Shown in pieces: positions 35,650 through 42,920 of a stretch of 51,574 bases of DNA (the stretch's first letter is position 1; the number at the start of each line of letters is the position of its first letter). A program made the translations under genes and the position numbers. The DNA is from Cytophagales bacterium (GTDB lineage Bacteria; Bacteroidota; Bacteroidia; Cytophagales; Spirosomataceae): NCBI GenBank assembly GCA_013298215.1, contig JAAFKE010000024.1, forward strand, positions 1 to 51,574, written 5' to 3'. A model generated the notes under the pieces. The model was given only the letters and a program-made list of their open reading frames with translations. It was not told where the DNA came from and ran no database searches.

Positions 35650-38058
35650 ATGAAAACAAGAATCCTGCTGCTCATAATTGTACAACTTTTGGCTTTTTCA
35701 ATGGCAAATGCCCAGACCAGCGTAGCGGTTTCGGGGATCATAAAAAACCAAAGCAACAAAGCACCTCTGCCGTTTGTGAACGTGGTTTTGAAAGCAGAAA
35801 AAGACAGCGCTTTTGTGGGGGGTACATTTACGAACGAAGAGGGGCGGTTTTCGTTGTCGAAGATAAAACCAGGCAACTACTACCTGGAGGTTTCGTACAT
35901 TGGCTACGCCACCAAAAAACAACCGCTGTTTGTTGGCAGCCTGACCAACTATTTAGACCTCAACACAATAGAACTAACCGAGCAGTTTACGTCGCTCAAC
36001 GAAGTTGTGATAACCGCCAAGACCGACGAAATAAGCGAGCAGATGGATAAAAAAACCTTTGCGCTCAAAGACAACATTAGCCAGGGTGGTGGTTCGGTTT
36101 TGCAGGCCATGCAAAACCTGCCGAGCGTAACGGTGCAAGACGGCAAGGTGCAACTGCGTGGCAACGACAAAGTGACGGTGCTCATCGATGGCAAACAAAC
36201 GGCCCTGACTGGCTTTGGAAGTCAAACGGGTTTGGATAATATTCCCGCCTCTGCGATCGAAAAAATAGAAATTATCAACAATCCATCGGCAAAATACGAT
36301 GCCAACGGCAACGCTGGCATTATTAATATTATTTACAAAAAAAACAAGAAGGATGGTTTCAACGGGAAAATTGGTTTGACGGGTGGGTTGGGCTCGTTGT
36401 GGGTAAGACGGCAAAACCTGCCCACCATACGGCCCCAGTACACGTTTACGCCCAAAATCAACCCCAACTTGTCTTTGAATTACCGAAAAGACAAGGTCAA
36501 TCTGTTTTTTCAGGGCGATTATCTGTACACCGAAACGCTGAACAAAAATGAATTTGTGACCAGAAATTATGACAATGGCGACGTGATAAGTTCGCAACTG
36601 AAACGAAACAGGAACACGCACTTCACAACCCTAAAATCGGGGATCGACTACGCAATCAACGACCAAAATTCGCTGACTATCTCGGGAATTTTTGGCAGCG
36701 AAAAAATTATTGACCGGGGCGACCAACCGTTTTTCGATGGTGATTTATTGAAACGAAAAAGACTTTGGCAATTTTTGGAAGATGAGCTCAAAACCACCTG
36801 GATGGCAACTGCCAGCTACCAACACAAGTTTAGGGAGGCTGGGCATTTATTGAACGTTGGCTTCAATTATACTTTTCATCGGGAGGATGAAAAATATTTT
36901 TACGACAACTTTTTACCGACTTCAACGGGTACGGATGCTTTCAAATTGCTGTCGGACGAGCAGGTGTACGATTTTAACTTTGACTACATAAAACCATTAA
37001 AATACGGGCGAATTGAAACGGGCATAAAACTTAGGAACCGTAATATTCCGACCAATATGCTGTTTATTCCAGGGGCAAACTCGGTGTTAGACATCAACGC
37101 TGGCGGCTGGGCCACGTACAGGGAACTGATCCCGGCTGTGTACGGAAACTACGTTTTTGAAAACAGAAAGTGGGAGGCCGAATTGGGCTTGCGCGTGGAG
37201 TATGTTCGGATTCAGTACGACGTGAACCCCAACCACAAAGTTTACAAAAGCGATGGCTACAACTACACGCAGCCGTTTCCGAACTTGCGGGTGGCTTATA
37301 AAATAAACGACAACAACAAACTTTCGGTTTTCTACACCCGACGGGTGGATCGGCCCAACGAGGTGGATATTAGGATTTTTCCGAAGTACGACGATGCCGA
37401 GATCATCAAGGTCGGAAACCCCGCCCTGCGACCGCAATTTACGACTTCGATGGAGCTTGGCTACAAAACAAATTGGAAAACGGGCAGTTTGTACAACGCC
37501 ATTTACCACCGATTTGCCGACGGAACCATTACAAGAATTTCGAGTACGGTGCCGCCCAGCAATTTAATTTACGCCACGTTTCAGAACGTAAACAGAAGCT
37601 ACAACACGGGGATAGAAATGGTTTTGGCGCAAGAAATGACTGATTGGTACTCCTTCAATATCAACCTAAATGCGTACAGAAATCAGATAGATGCGTTTAC
37701 GGTCGAAAACAAGTATCCATCAACGCACTTGTTTACGGCAAATAAACAAGAAATATTTTCTGGAAACATCAAGTTGAACAACACCTTTCGCCTGCCCGAA
37801 AACATCGACGCTCAATTGACGGTAATATATTTGGCTCCCGACATTATTCCGCAGGGAAAAATAAAGGCCCGCTTCTCGGTAGACCTCGGCCTGAAAAAAG
37901 CAATTCAGAACGGCAAAGGCGAGTTGTTTTTTAACGCAACGGACGTGCTGAATACGATGGTACTGAAAAAAGAAATTACTGGGCAGGCATTTAACTACAC
38001 CAGCATTGACTACTACGAAACCCAGGTGACGCGCCTCGGTTATAGCTATAAATTTTAA
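35650..38058 (+). CDS. Outer-membrane beta-barrel receptor with carboxypeptidase-regulatory-like domain (TonB-receptor type)
   Basis: The protein has 802 residues with a signal peptide (MKTRILLLIIVQLLAFS, then MANA before Q). A CarboxypepD_reg-like domain (about 24-110; FTNEEGRFSLSKIKPGNY, YIGYATKK) is followed by a plug-like domain (about 120-230; LPSVTVQDGKVQLRGNDKV, KIEIINNPSAKYDANGNAG) and then a large beta barrel ending in aromatic YKF. This is the layout of the outer-membrane-beta-barrel (OMP_b-brl_3) class related to TonB-dependent receptors. No TonB box or SusD partner is seen, so its ligand is unknown. Short direct repeats flank the gene. Confidence 0.9.
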   Translation: MKTRILLLIIVQLLAFSMANAQTSVAVSGIIKNQSNKAPLPFVNVVLKAEKDSAFVGGTFTNEEGRFSLSKIKPGNYYLEVSYIGYATKKQPLFVGSLTNYLDLNTIELTEQFTSLNEVVITAKTDEISEQMDKKTFALKDNISQGGGSVLQAMQNLPSVTVQDGKVQLRGNDKVTVLIDGKQTALTGFGSQTGLDNIPASAIEKIEIINNPSAKYDANGNAGIINIIYKKNKKDGFNGKIGLTGGLGSLWVRRQNLPTIRPQYTFTPKINPNLSLNYRKDKVNLFFQGDYLYTETLNKNEFVTRNYDNGDVISSQLKRNRNTHFTTLKSGIDYAINDQNSLTISGIFGSEKIIDRGDQPFFDGDLLKRKRLWQFLEDELKTTWMATASYQHKFREAGHLLNVGFNYTFHREDEKYFYDNFLPTSTGTDAFKLLSDEQVYDFNFDYIKPLKYGRIETGIKLRNRNIPTNMLFIPGANSVLDINAGGWATYRELIPAVYGNYVFENRKWEAELGLRVEYVRIQYDVNPNHKVYKSDGYNYTQPFPNLRVAYKINDNNKLSVFYTRRVDRPNEVDIRIFPKYDDAEIIKVGNPALRPQFTTSMELGYKTNWKTGSLYNAIYHRFADGTITRISSTVPPSNLIYATFQNVNRSYNTGIEMVLAQEMTDWYSFNINLNAYRNQIDAFTVENKYPSTHLFTANKQEIFSGNIKLNNTFRLPENIDAQLTVIYLAPDIIPQGKIKARFSVDLGLKKAIQNGKGELFFNATDVLNTMVLKKEITGQAFNYTSIDYYETQVTRLGYSYKF

Positions 38059-38139
38059 CGCCCAAAGCGCCAACTATACCCCACTTCTCGGCAAGAAAAG
38101 GGGCTGGGGGTTGAGGTTTTAATGCCTTGCGCAGTGACG

Positions 38140-38166
38140 GATACCTCCTACGTCGGCATGACAAGA
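38140..38166 (+). repeat. Short dispersed intergenic repeat, copy 2
   Basis: This direct copy of 35584-35610 with about two changes lies between the receptor gene and the two-component system. Confidence 0.6.
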
Positions 38167-38170
38167 GTGG

Positions 38171-38806
38171 TCAAATTCCGTTCTCGTTCGCAAATTTTAT
38201 GAGTTCGGAAGTAGTAGAAGTGCCCAGCTTAAAGTGGATATTTCGGCGGTGCGTCTTTACGGTGTGGTAACTCAGAAACGTTTTGTCGGCAATTTGGTAG
38301 GAGTCCAAACCCGCCTTTACCCACTTGATAATTTCTTTTTCGCGGGCGGTGAGGGCGAACTTTCTGGCTAAATCGTCGCTGGGGGCTTCTTCGATTCTAC
38401 CGTTCAACTTGGCATCAAAATAGGTCTTTTCGTTCACAACTGCCTCAATGCCAGACAATAAATTTTGTTTGGAAGAATTTTTAAGGATATATCCGTGCAC
38501 GCCCGTTCTCAAAGCCTCTTTGTAAATTTGGGAGTCTGAGTACATTGTCAATAAAATGATTTTTACGGAGGGATAGTTTTTCAGAACCTCGGCGGCGAGT
38601 TCAATACCGTTTTTGTCGGGGAGATTGATGTCCAGAAAAATAAGGTCGGGCGAAAGCCTTTGGATTGCGTGAAGAACACCTTTTGCTTCATAGACCTGCC
38701 CCACAATCTCAATATTTTGTTCCGAACTCAGCAAACTTTTCAGCCCATCGTTGAAAAGGTGGTGGTCGTCAATCAATAGAATTTTTACTGGTGTGGCTAT
38801 GGACAT
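38171..38806 (-). CDS. NarL/FixJ-type response regulator
   Basis: The protein has 211 residues from the ATG at 38806; a TTG four codons earlier is possible. The receiver domain has acidic D13 and D14, the phospho-acceptor Asp59 (LIFLDINLP), and the switch Thr and Lys (LLTMYSD, YILKNS). The C-terminal LuxR-type HTH reads LTAREKEIIKWVKAGLDSYQIADKTFLSYHTVKTHRRNI. The gene overlaps the end of the kinase gene by 38 bp, so the two are translated together. A NarL-box-like dyad lies upstream of the kinase, consistent with self-regulation. Confidence 0.95.
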   Translation of the reverse strand: MSIATPVKILLIDDHHLFNDGLKSLLSSEQNIEIVGQVYEAKGVLHAIQRLSPDLIFLDINLPDKNGIELAAEVLKNYPSVKIILLTMYSDSQIYKEALRTGVHGYILKNSSKQNLLSGIEAVVNEKTYFDAKLNGRIEEAPSDDLARKFALTAREKEIIKWVKAGLDSYQIADKTFLSYHTVKTHRRNIHFKLGTSTTSELIKFANENGI

Positions 38807-40619
38807 ACGGAACTTCAATCGTAGTCACGGTGCCATTTTCGGAGCTTTCTATTTCTATTTTCCCGTGCAGATAATTGACCCGCAAGTTAATATTTTTAAG
38901 TCCGTGTCCTGTTATTTCTGAGGGATTTTCTTTAAACCCAACGCCATCATCTTCGACCGATAAATACAAAAAATCGTCGAAGTATATCAACTGCGCCTCA
39001 ATGCGGTTGGCGTGGGCGTGTTTGAGGGTATTGTTGATTAATTCTTTGGCGATTCTGAAAACGCCCAGCTCGGTTTCCCACGGCAACCTTTTTTCGGTGC
39101 CCGAATAAGAAAACGCGACCTTTTGGGTAATCTTGTTTATCGATATAAATTCCTGCAAAACCACCACCAAACCCCGCTGCTGCAGCATGGTGGGCATGAG
39201 ATTATAGGCAATAATTCGCAGATCTTCAATGGCCTTGTCGGTGATGTTAATATCTTCAATCAACTGATTGTCAATATTTTGACTGCTCTCCGAAAGATGA
39301 AACTTCAGCATCGAGAGCGTGCTACCCAAATCGTCGTGGAGGTCTTGCGAAATCCGTTGGCGTTCTTGTTCTTGCGAAGAAATTATTTTGCTCGCCACCA
39401 ACTGCCTTTCTTCGCTCAATTTTCGTTCGACTTCGTGCTTTTCTTCGGTAAATTGATAGACCAAGCCAAAGCCAAAAACTAAAATCTCAAAAATGGTGAG
39501 GTAAAAAAGCAAGTCATAAACAAAGGTGTAGATGGGCAATAACTTCAAGGCAATCAACAACAAATAAAGCACGGCAACAATGCCTGGTAAAGAGGCGATT
39601 AGATAAACTTTGGCGGTTCGTTCTTTCCGATAAAATGCCCAAACGGTGGTAATTAAAATAAAAACGCCCAGAAATATTAAAGAAATTCGGCTGATGTAGG
39701 GTAGTATGTCGGAGATGGGCAGCACAAAATTCCCCAGAGCCAATAGCACGAAAACGGTGCAAATGGTAAGGCTAATTTTGGAGCTTTGGGGAGATAAAAT
39801 CTTGTCGAAAGCCAAAAAATTGCTAATAAAAAGCACGTGAAGCCCCGCCGAAACGATCATGACAGATTGATAGACTTTGGCAAAATGGATGTGATGGTTT
39901 TCTAAAATATCGTGCAAATATCCATACGCGCACAAGTACGACAGCAAAACCGATAGAATGTAAGCCGCATAATAGCCGTAAATAGGCTTCGAATCGTTGT
40001 AGAACAGAATAAACCCAATGATGATAGAAAGCACCAAAAAGCCCATCAAAAGCCCAAACTCCAAGTGGCTATTTCTGATTTTCTTGGCGCAGGTTTTCGT
40101 ATCGTACAGGTGTACGATGCCCTTCGCAATGCCATTTTCGGGATTGGCCTTTATTCTTAAAAAAATGCAATAATTCTGATTTTGTTTTGCCCGAAAAGGG
40201 TAGTAAAAATTAATTTCGCCCAATGGCCGATTTATGGCCTTTATCGTGTCGCTGAGTACGTATTTTTGACTTAAAGAGTCATTTTGAAAGAGGTAAAAAT
40301 CGGCTTTTTCTAAAAAAACCTGATTGAGGTATAGTACAAACTCCGAATTTTGTTTGCTCTCGTTTTTAAGGTTAAACATCAACCAGTTTTCGTCCTGAGA
40401 ACTACCAAAGTTTGCTACCTTTTCTTCCAATTGCTTGAACTGGCCTTTCAGTACAATTAGGTCTTTGTCTTCGTTTAATTGTAGGTTTTTTGCCGTCAAT
40501 AAATGTCCATGTAAATCAGAATCAACCGTACTTTCAAGCACTACAAAAGACTTATTTTGTTGCGCCAAGAGGCCATTTGTGATTGTCCAAAATAAAAAAA
40601 TAGCAATTTTATTTTTCAT
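38769..40619 (-). CDS. 7TM-DISM sensor histidine kinase
   Basis: The protein has 616 residues. A signal peptide (LFWTITNGLLA before Q) and an outer beta-sandwich domain (7TMR-DISMED2 type, about 25-160, often carbohydrate-binding) precede seven membrane helices (about 180-390). Then come a HisKA_3 helix pair with the phosphorylated His in RISQDLHDDLGSTLSML, and a HATPase domain with the N box ELINNTLKHAHANRI, the G1 box VEDDGVGF and the G2 box GHGLKNI. The signal is unknown; the DISMED2 domain hints at a glycan or other small ligand. Confidence 0.95.
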   Translation of the reverse strand: MKNKIAIFLFWTITNGLLAQQNKSFVVLESTVDSDLHGHLLTAKNLQLNEDKDLIVLKGQFKQLEEKVANFGSSQDENWLMFNLKNESKQNSEFVLYLNQVFLEKADFYLFQNDSLSQKYVLSDTIKAINRPLGEINFYYPFRAKQNQNYCIFLRIKANPENGIAKGIVHLYDTKTCAKKIRNSHLEFGLLMGFLVLSIIIGFILFYNDSKPIYGYYAAYILSVLLSYLCAYGYLHDILENHHIHFAKVYQSVMIVSAGLHVLFISNFLAFDKILSPQSSKISLTICTVFVLLALGNFVLPISDILPYISRISLIFLGVFILITTVWAFYRKERTAKVYLIASLPGIVAVLYLLLIALKLLPIYTFVYDLLFYLTIFEILVFGFGLVYQFTEEKHEVERKLSEERQLVASKIISSQEQERQRISQDLHDDLGSTLSMLKFHLSESSQNIDNQLIEDINITDKAIEDLRIIAYNLMPTMLQQRGLVVVLQEFISINKITQKVAFSYSGTEKRLPWETELGVFRIAKELINNTLKHAHANRIEAQLIYFDDFLYLSVEDDGVGFKENPSEITGHGLKNINLRVNYLHGKIEIESSENGTVTTIEVPYVHSHTSKNSID

Positions 40620-40623
40620 TTTG

Positions 40624-40631
40624 CAAAGGTA
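40624..40631 (-). promoter_or_regulatory. Candidate -7 box directly before the kinase start codon
   Basis: The minus strand reads TACCTTTG, an exact TAnnTTTG match, only 4 bp from the kinase ATG at 40619. If used, the transcript would be leaderless or nearly so. No TTG at the usual spacing. Confidence 0.35.
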
Positions 40632-40654
40632 GAGCCGCTACACAGATAAAAGAT

Positions 40655-40670
40655 TACCTCCTAAGAGGTA
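40655..40670. promoter_or_regulatory. NarL-box-like 7-2-7 dyad upstream of the kinase-regulator operon
   Basis: TACCTCC, two bases, then AGAGGTA. NarL-family regulators bind TACYYMT-N2-AKRRGTA; the right half matches 7 of 7 and the left half 6 of 7. It is centred about 43 bp upstream of the kinase ATG, close to the promoter box. Confidence 0.45.
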
Positions 40671-40707
40671 TTTTGTGGGAGGCGATCTTCTGGTAATTCT
40701 AACTGCA

Positions 40708-40719
40708 CCCCAATTGGGG
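40708..40719. other. 12-bp perfect palindrome CCCCAATTGGGG
   Basis: It lies between the stop of the small ORF at 40740 and the kinase promoter region. It may be a protein-binding site or part of a terminator; nothing else supports either. Confidence 0.4.
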
Positions 40720-40739
40720 CTTCTTGAATGTTGCCGCCC

Positions 40740-40928
40740 CTACAATTTAATAGTCGAAGTGTGTTGTTTTTCTTTGTAGTTAATCAACAGTTGGTACGCC
40801 TCCACTCTTCCAGCCTTGTCTTTCAGGGGTTCAATGGCGTAGTTGAAGGCATCGAGTGCGTTTTTGAGCTTCATAATCTTCAACTCCACCACCATTTGTT
40901 GTTTTAAGAGTTTGTTTTGGATTTTCAA
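40740..40928 (-). CDS. Small Lys-rich protein or 5'-truncated gene remnant
   Basis: 62 codons from a TTG at 40928, or 51 from the ATG at 40895. The sequence (KIMKLKNALDAFNYAIEPLKD, broken here at KLKNALDAFNYAIEP) reads like a real helical protein with the GC-rich codon use of the genome, not a chance frame. Its first codons lie inside the terminal repeat of MITE-like copy 3, so the element appears to have landed at or in its 5' end. It may therefore be the tail of a once longer gene. No family recognised. Confidence 0.35.
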   Translation of the reverse strand: MKIQNKLLKQQMVVELKIMKLKNALDAFNYAIEPLKDKAGRVEAYQLLINYKEKQHTSTIKL

Positions 40929-41102
40929 AACTGTTGATAATCAAAGTTTTAACATATTTTCTTTGCAAATATTTATTTTTTTCGCTCTCAGAATTAAGTA
41001 GAAACGCGCTACCAGAAAATATTTTGCATTTATCAGATTGTCAGAGAACAAGAAAATCGTAATTTGTTCACTATCAATAAGTTACAATTCCAAAACGAAC
41101 TA
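40908..41102 (+). repeat. MITE-like repeat, copy 3
   Basis: The copy is 195 bp. The ends are GAGTTTGTTTTGGA (40908-40921) and, on the other strand, TAGTTCGTTTTGGA (41089-41102), 12 of 14 alike. TTAA flanks both sides (40904-40907 and 41103-41106), fitting a target duplication. The interior aligns end to end with copy 2 on the other strand at roughly 85 percent by eye. It encodes no protein. The 41107-41300 stretch beyond it shows nothing recognisable. Confidence 0.75.
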
Positions 41103-41304
41103 TTAAGTACATATTTGGGTCAGATAATTTAGTGGTCGTTTGGCAAGCAATTATAGGAGCATATTGGTGCTACCCGCAGCAGCAGCAGTTGCCACACAAC
41201 GGTAGGGTTTACTTGTTCAAAATAGTGATGGTCAGCAAGTTGAGACGCTTCCACACATAAACTAAATATTGGTGGGGACTTAACTGCAAAGTGATTACAC
41301 ACAA

Positions 41305-41336
41305 AAAGACTCGCCTCCTTGCAGAGGCGAGTCTTT
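41305..41336 (-). terminator. Rho-independent terminator of sucA-sucB
   Basis: Thirteen paired bases (41305-41317 with 41324-41336) around a 6-nt loop, core GACTCGCCTC, with a T run after the hairpin on the minus strand. It begins 35 bp after the sucB stop codon. Confidence 0.85.
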
Positions 41337-41371
41337 AAATTTGGCAGATGCCTACCCTCAAACAACCTAAC

Positions 41372-42871
41372 TTAGACCCCCAGCAACATTCGGCTGGGGT
41401 CTTCTAAGAGTTGTTTTACCCGTACCAAAAAACCAACCGAATCTTTGCCGTCGATCGTGCGGTGGTCGTAAGACAATGCCAGATACATAATTGGCCGCAC
41501 CGCCACTTCGCCGTTCACCACCACGGGGCGTTCTACGATGTTGTGCATACCCAAAATGGCAGCCTGCGGGGCGTTAATGATGGGCGTTGAGAGCATCGAA
41601 CCAAAAATACCGCCATTGGTAATCGTGAAAGTTCCGCCCGTCATCTGTTCGATGGTGAGCTTGTTTTCGCGGGCTAAACCTGCCAGGCGGATTATCTCCT
41701 TTTCGATTTCGGGAAACGACATTTTCTCGGCGTTGCGCACCACTGGCACCACCAAACCGCGCTCCGTCGAAACCGCGATGGCAATGTCGCAGGCATCGTT
41801 ATACACAATCTCGTCGCCGTCTATGAAGGCATTTACCACGGGAAACTCTTTTAGGGCAATGCTCACGGCCTTGGTAAAGAACGACATAAAGCCCAACCCA
41901 ACGCCGTGCGTTTCCTTGAATTTGTCTTTGTATTTGCCGCGTAAGTCCATCACGGGTTTCATGTCCACCTCGTTGAAGGTGGTGAGCATGGCCGTTTCGT
42001 TTTTGACGGCCACCAAACGTTTGGCAATTGTTTTGCGGAGCGATGTCATCTTAACGCGCCGCTGGCCCCGGTCTGCACTGGCCGCTGGCGCGGCAGCGGC
42101 ACTTGGGGCAGCTTTGGGCACTGGCAAGTTGGTTGCACTAACGGCCTTCACGGCGTCGTCTTTCATAACCCGGCCACCCGCGCCCGAACCCGTGACCGAC
42201 TTTGGGTCAATGCCTTTTTCGGCCAGTATATTTGCTGCCACCGGCGACACGTGTACGTCCGACTTCGCGCCTTCGTTGGCAACTTGGGAAGGAGCCGAAA
42301 CGACCGCCGCAGGAGCTGCCGCCGCTCCAACCGAGATCTGGCAAATGGGTGCGCCAACTGCCAGCGTTGTGCCCTCGGGAGCAATAATTTTTAAAATTCC
42401 AGTAGCTTCGGCGGGGAGTTCAAACGTGGCCTTGTCCGACTCTAATTCGGCCACAATCTCGTCCATTTGTACTACGTCACCATCTTTTTTGTGCCAAGCG
42501 GCCACCGTCACTTCCGTAATAGACTCGCCCACGGTTGGTATTTTCATTTCTACGATCTTGGTCTCAGCGGCAGCGGGTGCGGGCGCAGGGGCGGTCACCG
42601 ACGCTACGGGGGCAACTGCTGCTGCTGTTATGTTGCCACTTTCGATGGTGCAGATCACCGCACCGATGGCCAGCACGTCGCCTTCCTGCGCTTTGAGGTG
42701 CAAAATACCGTCGGCCTCGGCGGCCAGCTCAAAGGTGGCCTTATCGGACTCTAAACTACAGATCACTTCGTCCATTTTTACGGCATCACCTTCGTTTTTG
42801 AGCCAGTTTCCAATCGTTACTTCCGATATTGACTCGCCCACGGGGGGAACTTTTACTTCGATTAAGGCCAT
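41372..42871 (-). CDS. sucB: 2-oxoglutarate dehydrogenase E2 (dihydrolipoyl succinyltransferase) with two lipoyl domains
   Basis: The protein has 499 residues. Two lipoyl domains are seen: residues 1-77, lipoylated Lys in [11 protein letters not shown], and about 108-182, in [12 protein letters not shown]. They are joined by an Ala/Pro linker. An E3-binding segment follows ([31 protein letters not shown]). The acyltransferase core ends with the catalytic motif [16 protein letters not shown]. Most E2o proteins have one lipoyl domain and about 400 residues. It sits 49 bp after sucA and is followed by a terminator. It transfers the succinyl group to CoA in the TCA cycle. Confidence 0.95.
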   Translation of the reverse strand: MALIEVKVPPVGESISEVTIGNWLKNEGDAVKMDEVICSLESDKATFELAAEADGILHLKAQEGDVLAIGAVICTIESGNITAAAVAPVASVTAPAPAPAAAETKIVEMKIPTVGESITEVTVAAWHKKDGDVVQMDEIVAELESDKATFELPAEATGILKIIAPEGTTLAVGAPICQISVGAAAAPAAVVSAPSQVANEGAKSDVHVSPVAANILAEKGIDPKSVTGSGAGGRVMKDDAVKAVSATNLPVPKAAPSAAAAPAASADRGQRRVKMTSLRKTIAKRLVAVKNETAMLTTFNEVDMKPVMDLRGKYKDKFKETHGVGLGFMSFFTKAVSIALKEFPVVNAFIDGDEIVYNDACDIAIAVSTERGLVVPVVRNAEKMSFPEIEKEIIRLAGLARENKLTIEQMTGGTFTITNGGIFGSMLSTPIINAPQAAILGMHNIVERPVVVNGEVAVRPIMYLALSYDHRTIDGKDSVGFLVRVKQLLEDPSRMLLGV

Positions 42872-42920
42872 TTTCAGTTGGTCAGTTTTTGGTTATTAGT
42901 GTATGAATGAAGAAGGTGTT

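Noticed and set aside
41129-41365. 78-codon minus-strand frame
   Set aside because: It covers the terminator of sucA-sucB, lacks family features and starts in the non-coding stretch next to copy 3.
41538-42899. 453-codon plus-strand frame
   Set aside because: It is antisense to sucB; the long open frame follows from the Ala/Pro-rich codon use of the lipoyl linkers.
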